64,000 bases of DNA. Origin: Saccharum officinarum. Its lineage: Eukaryota > Streptophyta > Magnoliopsida > Poales > Poaceae. The notes below the pieces were generated by a model that was given only the letters and a program-made list of their open reading frames with translations, ran no database searches and was not told the DNA's origin. The position numbers and the translations under genes are program-made. The stretch is from the NCBI GenBank assembly GCA_020631735.1, contig CM036159.1, positions 99,707,670 through 99,771,669 on the forward strand, read 5' to 3'. Below are positions 23,016 through 34,338 of this stretch, in pieces (position 1 is the stretch's first letter; each line of letters begins with the position of its first letter).

Positions 23016-23327
23016 CGGAATCTGATGGGGAGCTCATCGACATGCTGGCCGTCTCGCCGAGGCCTGTCACTTTGTGTCGTCTGCATCAGCCCATTTCTGG
23101 GCCCAGCTGATCTGGGATCTGCGGCCCAACTGGGATATATGAGCTTGAATGTATGGTCAATTCTCAGTATGATCGATGTACCAATATCTGATAAATCAGA
23201 GTACTCCTTAAAATTCAACTATTTGTAATAAGTGATCAAGCTACTGGTCTTTCTACCTATATGCATGAGCTGATTTGAGTCGATCTCTGAACTTAGTTCT
23301 GAAATGGGGTAGTCCTAAATTCTGGTT

Positions 23328-23665
23328 AGGGTGGGTTTAGTTGGTGAAAAGTTTTTGGAAAAATGTCACATCGGATGTTTCGTACGATGTTAGAAGATGT
23401 TTTCGGATACTAAAAAAAACTAATTACATAGCTTGCCTGGAAACCGCGAGACGAATTTATTAAGCTTAATTAATCCGTCATTAGCATACTGTTACTGTAG
23501 CACTTTAGTGTCAAATCACGGACTAATTAGACTCAAAACGTTCATCTCGCGATTTTCAACTAAACTGTGTAATTAGTTTTTTCGTCTACATTTAATGCTC
23601 CATGCATGTGCCACAAAAGTCGTTACTGTAGTTTTTCGTGAAAACTTTTTGGATCTAAACACACC
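23328..23665. mobile_element. MITE, larger Tourist-like relative
   Basis: Ends GGGTGGGTTTAGTTGG and GGATCTAAACACACC are inverted repeats. The inside holds CTAATTAGACTCAAAACG and ATTTAATGCTCCATGCATG, blocks also present in the smaller family. A clean 3-bp target duplication was not visible. Confidence 0.75.
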
Positions 23666-25586
23666 AATCTTTTGCAAGCCTGCAACCGCGGAGGCTTACT
23701 AGATTCAATTATGATGTTTTGTGTTTTTTTTACATGATCTCACTAGCATACTTGCAGGTTACTAGATTCGATAATTGGTGATCATGTATGCACTTGTCAT
23801 GCAATATATATGTTGGGAGAATATCTGGTGGCTTTGTACTAACGAATGTGGGCAGGACAAAGCGAATATGATCTTTTTTTTTTGTGTTGGAGCATAAATC
23901 TAATGCTTTTTTGGGTGCCTTGAACATATTGTTGTAGCTCTCCTCACCAGAAATATTGTGAGTGTTTGAAGTAATTGAAATTCTTGGTTGTGCTGTAGTA
24001 TTTGGTCATGTTCCTAATCCTTTGGTTGATATGAAATGGCATATTCTGCATGGTGAGAACTAAAGGGCTTATGCACAATCTCATTTTGATAATTGATTGA
24101 AGGGCTCACTGCACAACATTTTTTTTTCCATATTGGTCGTTCAGCTATGCGATGAAGCTTGAAGCTATCCAGCAAAGGAGGAGGTGATCAAGCAAAAAGA
24201 TGATAAGATAAGCAAGGCAAAAAATAATTCCAAAGAATGTGCGCGCTACACAGGACCTGAGGGCAGAGGCACAAGCTCGTGACAAGAATCTGGCATGTAT
24301 ATTGGTGTTCTGCCTACTACCTAATATTCTAGGGAAGGTTTACATTTAATTGTTCTGTTGCACAACATTGGGTGATCATCGCTCTCCAACACCATGTATA
24401 TGCTTGTGAGGGTTCCTTTTTGTGCAAAATGTTCTGCATATTAATATATATGTATATTTTCCCAACATCTGATGCTCTAGCTGTTCTACATTTTTGCTTA
24501 ACTGGAATGCAGCATGTCCAAAATACCTACCATTCAGAAATTGTTCAGAATAACTCAAACTTTGTGTGCGTATGTGATTTCTATCACCCATGCGCTACAC
24601 TGTACTCTGTTTCCCTGACCGGACACATCTTGCTCGCTTCACAAAAATCTACAAAAAAACATTAACACATAAATGTTTTCTTCATTCATACCACCGGTGC
24701 TCCTAAGCGGAGCCAGTCCAAAAAAAATGAACTAGGCGAAGAGAGCTGGAAATTGTGGCTTATCCGGCAAAATGAACGGCTCCAAAAATAAACTTCGCCC
24801 AAAAAATGAACTAGGCGAAGGGAGCTGGAAATTGTGGCATCTCCGGCTCCGTTTCTTTTCCTGGGCACGTGGAAAACCATGGTTGGTAGGAGGACTGTGA
24901 TGCGTGTGAGTGAATGCAAAAGGAGGTGAATAAAAAAAGAATCATTCGGTAACTGACTAACTGTCTAGTTCGAATTCTGGTAGAACAATTGGATATTTCA
25001 TGACATAAGCTCACACTAGTTATTTTGCTTTCAAGCCTTGAAGCCTAATAACGGCTAGAAACGTTTGGACTTCACTGAACCCATAATGTCTCCTGTAAAA
25101 ACTTCCCGAGCGGGAGATTGATCATCACATCACTCTGATCCTAATTCACGCTTGAATACCAACTCCGAAGCATGCATAAACAATTTATGCTCATGACGGT
25201 GGGAGTACTGTAACCGGGTTGCTGTCAAACGTCAGGGCTGTGGTTAAACATGCTGACAATTGTTACATACAAAACGAACTAGCTGTAACTGTAAGCAAGA
25301 GAACGAACCGATCAGAAAGTTACATAAGACTTTATAACCTGCCCTCACGCTCTAGAGTCTAGACATATATCTCCAAAACCGAAGAGTATACGCATTTTAT
25401 CCGACATAATTCAAGAGGGGAAAACTGGCAATTCAGCGACTTGTCAATTTTATGTGCAAAAATGGGAAACGAAAAAGGAAACTGGTGCCGGAGGTTGTGC
25501 GCTTTTCACAACCGTTGACCATGTCAGCTGACTCTGGATATGGCTGCCCATAGGAGCTGAACACCAGTGGATGAACTAGCTCACTG
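23666..25586. other. Intergenic, no gene supported
   Basis: AT-rich sequence. An imperfect duplication of about 47 bp (AAATGAACTAGGCGAAG and following) occurs at 24721-24768 and 24801-24847, period about 80. Poly(T)/poly(A) runs suggest old retroposons. The last part before 25587 is presumably PP2C 3' UTR. Confidence 0.5.
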
Positions 25587-28440
25587 TCAATAATCTAGGG
25601 CACATCTGATGGAGAGGGGTTGTCCTTGCGGAGCACCTTTCAATAATAGGTCATGGTTTATAAATAAGACGATGACAGTAATGTCATCATGAAAATGCCT
25701 GCGAACTTTCTTATCGATCTTTGTAAGGTCCGAGTAACGCATCTCACGCTTCCGCGCTGCTTCTTGTAGAGCGGCTTTTATGAGTCTTCTTGCACTTCCC
25801 TGAGTAAGAAAAAAAAAAAAGCACCAATCATAGTAAATGCAACTCTTGTTTTTGAATGTAACAAAAGTAATTCGAACTATTTAAGCATCAGCCAAGAAAA
25901 CCAAAGCAATACATGCATCAGTGGCAGATAAACTAAATTGAGCACGTTAGACTAGCACAGTAACTTAACGTGTCCAATTGGTGAATTATGCGATATCTTA
26001 CATGCTATTCCAGTGTACAAAGCAATAACATGTCCAGCCATGGCAGCTAAGTGAGTCGTCAAGAGGCAGCAGACCAAACAAATACACAAAACTAATACTA
26101 AGACGGGACAAAGTAACTAGGTGGACGTCAGTCATGGTAGTGCATCCCCTGTACTTCAAAAATAACTCAGAACCGATATTCCTTTCATGCAAGTAGTACA
26201 TTTATTATGCTTAATCATAGATCTAATAACCATGTACAGTACACAGTTTGCGTCATTTGACAATAAATATCATGACCACAATCCTCCTTGCAGCATTACT
26301 GGAGGGCAGGACACCGTTGACACATAGCACATACCCTCGCTAAGCAGGTCACAAACTTGTCTACGCTGGAGGTGTGGCATGTTCCCCAGCTTGTGTAATC
26401 GATCTGCTGCTTGTGGAGGCTTCGGCCCCTTAATCTTAATGAAAGGCATGTTTACCTCAAAAAAAAAAAAAGACACCGTTGACACAGCAAACTTTCCCCC
26501 ATAACTGATACCTAATAGATGACCCTAAATGCGAAGCAATAAAGGTTGTAACAGTTTGCTGGATCACAACGGGAGCAGAACTGTGGGGTCCGGATACAGG
26601 TTGCGTGCCAGCCACACATCCAGAATGAATTAATTGTTAGTATTGTAGCAACTGCGCTGGCCATAGAGGCTGTTTAGTTGGCAAAATTTTTGGCGAAACG
26701 CTACTGTAGCAGTTTCGTTGTTATTTGGCAAATATTGTCCAATCATAGTCTAATTAGGCTTAAAAGATTTGTCTCGTCCATTTCGTCTAAACTGTGTAAT
26801 TAGTTTTATTTTTTATCTATATTTAATGCTTCATGCATGCGTTCAAAGATTCGATGTGACGGGGAATCTGAAAATTTTGGCAAAATTTTTGGCATCTAAA
26901 CGCTGCCACAGTCATGAGCTTAAAAGGGAATGCAATCTATGAGAACTGGAGACCGTCACATTCCAAATTGATCACACTGACTGATAATTCTAGTCCACAG
27001 TTCCATGGGTAGAATAATAGGTTCACCATGTGTTTAGCGATTCCCTAGTTCTGATGATTCTTAAACTTTTTGTATAGTGAAAGTATTGCTAGTTGCTACC
27101 ACTGCAAAACAAAAACTCCATAGAGATATTGCAGCATTTGGTGTTAATATATAGTTGTGATCTTAAGTGTTATGGCCATGAACATTTTTGCAAACTGTTT
27201 TTATTTGTTTTAAGGTTGCCATATGAAATGACAGGACACCGGATTGATCAAGAAAATCACACAAGTAATTTGAGTAGTTATGGAACTTAAAAGAGAAGGA
27301 ATCCTACAGCATGTTGATGGTTGTGAACAATCTCAACAGCTTCCTGATTGCTCAGGTGTTCCCACAGACCATCTGACGCGAATATGATGAAACAGTCATT
27401 TGGTTCAAGATTGCGGGAGATGATAGCTGGATCAGCACTCAATAATGGCTTGCTGAATGATTCAGAAAGCCTAAACTTGGGTTTGATCCGCTCTGTGTTA
27501 TACTTTGCATCTTTCAGGTATACATCGCCGATTGATCTAGACACCTGCACTGCCACCACATAATCATAAGCACCAGACATACTAGTCTCTGTTGATTCAT
27601 GAATATACTATACAAGGGACTCAGGTAAGACCGACCTGTATGAGGCCCCTCACTCTCCAGACCCCATGCTTGAGTGCAACTATCTGCGCATCATCTGGAT
27701 GTTGCGCCTTGAGCTCCTGCCTGACAGCCTCCTGATTGGCATTGTGCTCACTGCACAATTGCTCCGCGGTAATCTGCCCGGCGCGGCCCACCTTCTTCCC
27801 GAGAACGGCCCGGGAGTCGCCGAGGTTGGCGACGAAAAGGGTCCTGTTGTGCACGACGCCGACGAGGCAGCACGTCCCGGCCGTGGCGATGTCCGGCTGG
27901 GCCTCCCAGAGGCTTGACACGAGCGCGAGGAAGCCTTCCTCCGTGGCCAGGAACGCCTCCCTGATGGCGTCCGCGGTGACGCCCCGAGGGCCGGAGAACG
28001 CCTCTGCGCGCAGATCAATCAAGCGTCAGCTGCCTGGCTATTATACAGTTTCACTCTCACGGCGCGATGGCCGCGGGATGGGGGTTGCGTTCGGGCGTGG
28101 AATGGATTACCTCGGAGGTTGGGGACGAGGTGGTCGCAGGCGAAGCGGGCGGCGTCAGGGCCACCGTGGCCGTCGAAGACGCTGACGACGGTGCCGAGGG
28201 GCGGGGCGGAGTCGAGGCGGCACTGGTCCTCGAGCACCTGGTTGGCCTGGGCGACGGCGATGGAGACGTCGCCGGCGTGGCAGCGCGCGAGGTCGCGCCA
28301 CCAGAGCAGGCCGTCGCGGCCCTCAGAGTCGTCCCCGGAGGAGGAGGAGGAGGAGGCGCGGCGGCGTGGGCGCCGGGGGCCGGCGAGGTGGGCCAGACCC
28401 CGCCGCACGCCGAGAGGAGCCTGAGGAGCGGGCCCAGCAT
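25587..28440 (-). CDS. Protein phosphatase 2C, clade D
   Basis: A Mg/Mn-dependent Ser/Thr phosphatase. Clade-D PP2Cs dephosphorylate plasma-membrane H+-ATPases and are inhibited by SAUR proteins (family knowledge). Four exons: 28440-28111, 28003-27636, 27544-27308 and 25799-25587, about 382 aa. Motifs in order: [15 protein letters not shown] (metal-binding Asp/Gly), [43 protein letters not shown] and DDITVIVLF. All introns are GT-AG and join in frame. The N-terminus [16 protein letters not shown] reads in another frame from the rest. One extra base at the GGGGG run 28375-28379 (plus strand) would join them, giving the [11 protein letters not shown] stretch. This is probably a sequence error. 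An in-frame upstream ATG (MWREHAG) is a less likely start. Intron 3 carries a 147-bp retroposon and a MITE. Confidence 0.93.
26325..26471 (+). mobile_element. Short retroposon with poly(A) and 15-bp TSD
   Basis: GACACCGTTGACACA flanks the element at 26310-26324 and 26472-26486. The 147-bp body ends in a run of 13 A. No tRNA-like B box is evident, so it may be a strongly 5'-truncated LINE or a SINE of unknown type. It lies in PP2C intron 3, opposite to the gene. Confidence 0.85.
26667..26907. mobile_element. Tourist-like MITE in PP2C intron
   Basis: The core matches the 11080 copy closely (GTCCAATCATAGTCTAATTA, CATCTAAACG end). The ends are slightly diverged, so boundaries are good to a few bases only. 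Confidence 0.8.
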
Positions 28441-29960
28441 GCTCCCGCCACATCGCCGACCGGGGCGTCCCCGAGGCGGCGCGGGGAGGACGAGCGGGCG
28501 CGGGCGCGGCGGCGGCTGCGGAGGCGGGGCAGTTTCGGTGGTGTGGTGTGGTGTGGGAGGGGAGGGGCGAGGGTCGCAATCGGCCGCGTACGAGAAGAAT
28601 GGGAGGGGAACGGAACGGGATGGAACGGCCGAGCCGGACGCCCGGACGTGGGGGCAGCGGGCAGGGCGAGCCGTGTCGGGTTCGGTGCGCGCCTGCCTCC
28701 TCGCTCGCGTCGCGCTCGGTGGGGTGGGGACGTGAGGCGAACCTTTTTTCATTAAAAACAAAATTTATAATCGTTTTCTTTTTGTGCGTGCTTTAAAGTA
28801 AGCAGCCGCCGGTCAGCGCGATGTGCCGCTCCAGCTCTTGCATTGCTCGCATCGCATACGGGTGTGCCCGCACATGACTTCGATCCGGCCAGAATAATAG
28901 TTTGTGTACGTCAAGATAATATATAGTATATATTAAGTGGCCATCACGGATTATTCGGTACATTATACTTACAAGCTTGTTAAGAATGTTGAATCTGATC
29001 CTAAAATTTTCTATGACTCCACCACGGTCCTTTTTCGCTACTTTACTTGATCCATCCACTATTTCTTTCAATCGGAAATACAAAAAGGTTGCATCTGCTT
29101 GCGACCATGGCTCGGGGGCTGGTTTAGATGCAAAATTTTTTGCAAAATAGCACTGTAGCTATTTTCGTTGTTATTTGACAAATATTGTCCAATCATGGTC
29201 TAATTAGGCTTAAAAGATTCGTCTCGTCCATTTCGTCTAAACTGTGTAATTAGTTTTATTTTTTATCTATATTTAATACTTCATGCATGTGTCTAAATAT
29301 TCGATGTGACGGAGAATCTGAAAAATTTTGTAAAAATTTCTGTGAACTAAACAGGGCCTCGGCTGAACCAGTTGCGACCTTTTTTTTGCGAATGTACTTG
29401 CAGCTAATAAACTACTCCTACTATACGAAGGGGTATAAGTCACGTTAGTATCTAGAAAGACGTCTTCCATGATTCTCGACTCATATTTGTTGCCTGAAGT
29501 CTCAACAACCCAACACATTCACGTTCAGGCTTTCTGAATCGAGACTCTCCGAGTGATACTGCTTCCCTTTTAGTTTACTCGTCACCGAATTTTTAGTACA
29601 GTAATTTTGACCATATGTTTTTTTACAAAAGATTTTTAGATACATCAAGTTTTCACATATATAGTTCTTTATTAAACATACTTCATTAGTGTTATATACA
29701 TTCAAGTATCTAAGATTTTTTAAAGAAAAAATAAATGATTAAATTTGCTACCGTAAAAGATCGGTGACAAGTAAACGAAAACGGAGTAACGCAAGGTCTA
29801 AAAGTAAGCGCGTTCAATGGTTCGCCTTAACAGAACGAGTGCTCTCTCGCGCCTCACCCCTAACCGTGCACGCATCTCAAGGCCCGAAAGGAGGAATAGA
29901 AGCGCACGGCCATCTCGTCAGCCGCACCCCCGCACAGGCGCGCCGTGCACACTCGTCTCT
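28441..29960. other. PP2C upstream region and repeats
   Basis: GC-rich PP2C promoter and 5' UTR to about 28740, then AT-rich sequence with a MITE at 29114-29358. Large plus-strand frames over the GC-rich part are antisense shadows of the PP2C first exon. Confidence 0.5.
29114..29358. mobile_element. Tourist-like MITE
   Basis: GGGGGCTGGTTTAG and CTAAACAGGGCC ends; the core is nearly identical to the 11080 and 26667 copies. CTC or TCG flanks could be the 3-bp duplication; ambiguous by one base. Confidence 0.82.
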
Positions 29961-29970
29961 TCGGAGAAAA

Positions 29971-30470
29971 GGAAAAAGTGTAAATAACCCCTGGACTATG
30001 AACCCTGAACACGTAACCCACTGAACTATGAAACGGTCTAATTTATCCCCTGAACTATCCAAAACCGTCTATTTTACCCTCTGGGCGGTCTTCGGAGAAA
30101 AGGAAAAAGTATAAATTGGATTTTCTAATTAATCTAAAGTTATAGCAAAAACTTTATACTAAAGCATACCGTATTATATATTCACTGTGTAGATCTACTC
30201 ATGTGGAGTCCAACAAAATTAGATTTTCTATTTTATGATTTTTCTGTGATTTACTATGATTTTTCAAATATTCAGCGAAAATAATAAAAAAAGACAAAAA
30301 CCGCTTTTACTGTAACAAACTCACTGTTACTGTAGCAAAAACGCCGTCGAAAATCATTCCGATGGTAAAATAGACGGTTTTGAATAGTTCAGAGGATAAA
30401 TTAGACTGTTTTATAGTTTAATAGGTTATGTGTTTCAGGTACATAGTTCAGGGTTATTTAGACTTTTTCC
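29971..30470. mobile_element. Mutator-type non-autonomous element, 500 bp, 10-bp TSD
   Basis: Terminal inverted repeats of about 120 bp start GGAAAAAGTGTAAATAACCC on the left and end GGGTTATTTAGACTTTTTCC on the right. TCGGAGAAAA flanks both sides (29961-29970 and 30471-30480). The duplicated locus at about 42187 has a single uninterrupted copy of the target, so it is a natural empty site. Long inverted repeats and a 9-11 bp duplication fit Mutator-like elements. No transposase is inside. It lies just 38 bp upstream of the HYPK start codon. Confidence 0.9.
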
Positions 30471-30508
30471 TCGGAGAAAAGGAGATCCGGACTGGGTTTT
30501 AGACGGCG

Positions 30509-32646
30509 ATGGGTGCGGCGGGCGACGAGAAGGCGGCTGCGGCTGCGGGGGCCGGTGCCGCCGGCGCCGAGGGCGAGGGGGCGGTGGACTCCAAGGACCT
30601 TCAGCAGCAGAGCAAGGCGCTCGACAAGCTCACCGATCACGTTGAGGACCGGCAGCTCGATTCATCCCGTGTCCAATCCGTACGTTTAATCCCCCCTCCC
30701 CCCTCCCCGCACCCACCGATTCCTTCTCTCTGTTTCCTCTCTAGTGCTCTAGTGAGGAATAGCTGGAGCATGTTGCCTTTTTGAATCCCTCACGCATAGG
30801 TGGTTGTGGTTTTATACTTTGTGCAGTTTACCTGCTTTGCGGAGATGTCATGCTTCACCTAAAGTTGTGCCTGTAAATTTACCTGAATCCTGATATAGCT
30901 AGCTCATGTGGAATTTTGCTTGCTTGAATCCTGGTTCATCAACTAAATATATACTGTGTTTCGTAGAAATAACAAAACGTGTTGTTCTGTGCAAAATCTC
31001 GTATCAGTACTACTGCCGTTGCACTTAAGAATTGACCGCCACACGAGTAGGAAGTCTAACTGCCATTGCACTTATGAATCGACTGCCACCACGAATGGGA
31101 AATCTAACTGCTATTTTTACATTGCTACAAATGGAAGCAAGCACATGGACATCCCATAATTTCCGAACGTCGATTGTACCAGGACCCATAATATTTCCTA
31201 GCATTTTCTGTTTGCACGTCAATCTGTTCTAACCTTATTTTTAAGTTTCCTTCCCAAAATAAACTAGTATTGTCATGCCGTGGTTGAGTTATGTACTTAT
31301 TTCTAGCTTAACCACAAAAGATGTCCGTAGGATTTCTTACAGATCTGAATATAGTTTGCAACATGTTTGTCAACTGCTATCTATTATTAAACTCAGTTTT
31401 CTAGCACCCTATAGAATTTTTGCTGTCACTCCATATACAAATGGATATATTTCTTTTTTGGCTACTAAATTTATCTAGATTGACCGAGTAAAGTAACACC
31501 AGTTAATTCGTCATTAAAATACTTTTACTGCGCATTCGTAGTTTCTTACCAACAACTGCGCGGGAAATTAGTAGTAAAAAGAAAGCCCCCAGTGGACCTT
31601 ATTATGTCCAAAATGATATACATTTAGTCATTTATTTACAGAGGGAGTATGCACTTGAGGGAAAGCATTGGATCAACAATCAAAGTGGCATTCGATTGTA
31701 TTTGCTTGGATAACCTTTCTAATGACATTTGATTCTTATCTGCTCATTGCAATGATCTTGAACATTATTTTATAGTTTTATGAATACTAAAGTCCTAGAT
31801 AAAAGTAAAAGGCAATTGCAGAGTTATAGAGAAACGTTATGTTTGATTCAGCTATGCTTTTAAATTGGTGTAACTCTTTTTTACGTGCTTTGTTTATGCT
31901 GCAGGCCATGGCGGCACTTGCTTCATCCAAAGAGGCTGACTGGAATGCAATGAGGCTGAGGTTAGCACATAACATGTCCACAACTATTAGCTCCTTGCGA
32001 TCCTTCCTCTATGGTAGCTTCGGTAGGGCTTGCACTTTTTGCAGCACAGTATGAAAATAAAGCTTCCAGGATCTTGATTGAGTTGGATGATCAGAAAGTA
32101 GCATGCAAATTGGAAGTAAATCTAATTGGAATATAGAGTTCTTGGTTCTGTAATTTTAGCCTAACCTTTTCCTTTTGGTGGTCTGTGCATTTCAGTATAC
32201 TATATTGCTATTTGATGTTTCAATTTCTGTGCACTCTTTGATTATTCTGTAGTTCTTGTAACATATTATTTTATTGGGTGATATGAACTCTCCATCTGAA
32301 ATGTACACAATGAGCAGATATAGCCAATCTCTTCCATGGTGACATATTGTTGTATTTTTCTTTCTGAAAAAGTGCCATGTAACAGTTTTATCACATTCAC
32401 TGCATTTACTCCTTCATCAGGGAGAAAGAACTAGCTGCTGTCAAGATCAACCCCACTGATGTTGAAATTATTGCTAATGAGCTTGAGGTACTCATCCAAA
32501 ACCTTGACTGACAAATAATGTTTATTTTTTAAAAAAGCTGTTCTCAAGTGTATCTGAATATGCAGCTGGACAAGAAGATTGCAGAGAGAACCCTCCGAGA
32601 GCACAAAGGTGATGCTGTAGCTGCAGTTCGATTCTTGCTGCACTAG
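30509..32646 (+). CDS. HYPK: HYPK (huntingtin-interacting protein K), NatA regulator
   Basis: HYPK binds the ribosome-associated N-terminal acetyltransferase NatA (NAA10/NAA15) and modulates its activity. Exons are 30509-30679, 31905-31960, 32421-32487 and 32566-32646; all phases join, giving 124 aa. The N-terminus is Ala/Gly-rich and disordered. The diagnostic block LDKLTDHVEDRQLDSSRVQ ends exon 1. Exons 2-3 encode EADWNAMRLREKELAAVKIN and the C-terminus is the UBA-like domain (NELELDKKIAERTLREH) ending in FLLH. The coding sequence is intact. A Mutator-type element lies immediately upstream, within the region expected to hold the promoter or 5' UTR. Exon 1 and part of intron 1 are duplicated at 42119-46988. 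Confidence 0.95.
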
Positions 32647-34054
32647 TTTGGAGACTTAGTTACCGGCATTATGTATGGTTTCCTTCAATTCAGTACAACA
32701 TGTGATGATGTGAAGCAGTAGCACTTTACTGTGCCAGTGTTGGAAATTTGCTATGTCAAAATGAAATGATCATACTTGGCATTGACCAAGAGCCTTTCTT
32801 GCCATGATGTTTGCGAACTAGTTTCTGTTCGGCTGTAAAAGCCTCTGGTTTTAACCAGAAAATCCTCTACCTTCATTTGGCACTTTGTATTTTCGGAGAT
32901 AGCTGCAAACATTAGAAACAGAAAATGTGTATGAAACAAATGAGAACCTCCGATACACACAACAGTTTTCTGTGAGGTCTCTGAAGGTTCTAGAAAATGG
33001 GGATCACTCTATTTACAAGTCATAGCTAGGTGAAGTGTCTTCAAAGGTAAGAAACATGGCAAATTGTCTGTGCTTGATTGCTTCTGCATCATCCGACCTG
33101 CGGCTCGTACTGTACAGCTGTTTGCTTGTTGCAGTGGCAATCCTTTATCCAGCAGCTGCAACCTGCGTCAAGGGTCCGTTTGGGACTTGGGGCTCTCCGT
33201 GCTCTAGCTCCTATATACTACAGTAATATTTACGAGAAGCCGGAGCCAGTGGGAAAAAATGGCTTCACCAGCTCCACATTGTTTTTGGGGCGAACAATGC
33301 TCCATCGGGGAGCTGCAACCTTCTGGTTTGAGAGGACTTTCTTTGAAGCTCTAGCTTCATGCTACAATAACCTGAGGAGTTGGGGAGGGCTTTCTTTAGC
33401 TCTAGCTCCATGATGCAGCGATGTGAGGAGCTAAAACCAATGGAGAAAGAAAAGATGATTTCCTTGACTCTAATCTATGTTGTTTTTTTGGAGAAAGAAA
33501 AACCGTTTTATGAGTAGTGCAACTACAATATCGTCTATAATATCACGTTAGCCGGAGCCAGGGTCATAGAAAGCCAGTCTCAAATGGCTCTAAATTTCTC
33601 GTGGGTAGTTTGAAACATATTTTAGTTTTAGAATCTACGGAGAGAGGCACAAGTGTTGATGCTCTTTTCTTTCTCGAAGCACAAGATAGAACTACAGAAG
33701 CATGCATATACTACCTCTATCTCCGAAAGGATGCAGATGTGGCTTTTTTGTTTTACAAAATCAATTTATCTCAACCTTAATTAAATATGTATAACAAAGT
33801 AATATTATTTTGACTTGCAAATATTAATACTATTTTTAAAACTTAGTGATATTTTAGGACGTTTGATTTGTCTAAATCTAGAATTGCATCTTTTTGGGAG
33901 AGGTGGCATTTGCACGTACAAATGTAGAATGCACGGATCTTCCAAGCATGCGGGCCATCTGCACAGAAAGTACGAAGAGCGATCACTCCAAAGGGGAGGC
34001 GCCGGCGCGCATGGTGGCAAGTGGCACCCAAGTCTCTGAAACACGTCGCCCTTG
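32647..34054. other. HYPK 3' UTR and intergenic
   Basis: 3' UTR to about 33000, then sequence starting GGTCCGTTTGGGACTTGGGG at about 33173 with repeated CTCTAGCTCC-type motifs to about 33590, probably a DNA-transposon remnant. No gene was seen. Confidence 0.5.
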
Positions 34055-34137
34055 CCACGCGGCGCATCCTCATTGGCCAGCCGCTGTTCCCGTGAGTTAC
34101 TATTGGGCAGCCGTTGCGGGCCACGCAAGCACACGTG
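34055..34137 (+). promoter_or_regulatory. Calreticulin upstream CCACG/CCAAT half-sites and G-box
   Basis: CCACG at 34055-34059 and 34121-34125, reverse CCAAT (ATTGG) at 34072-34076 and 34102-34106, and CACGTG at 34132-34137. CCAAT and CCACG are the halves of the ER-stress element. The spacing here does not match the canonical ERSE or ERSE-II, so the assignment is tentative. Confidence 0.35.
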
Positions 34138-34338
34138 TGCACTGCGAGCCTCGTCATCTCGCGGCCCCAGCCGTCAGACACAAGGCTGGACCTCACCGGC
34201 CGCCCCCACTCCTTATTAAGCGCGGTGCGTTTCGCGCTCGCTATCCACCAGGAGAGTTTCCGGGGCCCGAGAAGTATCAGCGGAAGGTTCTAGCAGGTTC
34301 CACTCGAAGTGGTGGGCGTTCGCTCGCCGTCCACGGTG

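Noticed and set aside
22414..23025. Long plus-strand open frames over the PPR N-terminus
   Set aside because: They are antisense shadows of a GC-rich coding exon; no domain is recognisable.
28067..28755. Long plus-strand open frames over PP2C exon 1
   Set aside because: GC-rich antisense frames, Gly/Arg-rich without homology; the minus strand encodes PP2C.
34055..34137. Canonical ER-stress element before calreticulin
   Set aside because: CCAAT and CCACG halves exist but neither the orientation nor the spacing matches ERSE or ERSE-II; kept only as a weak regulatory note.
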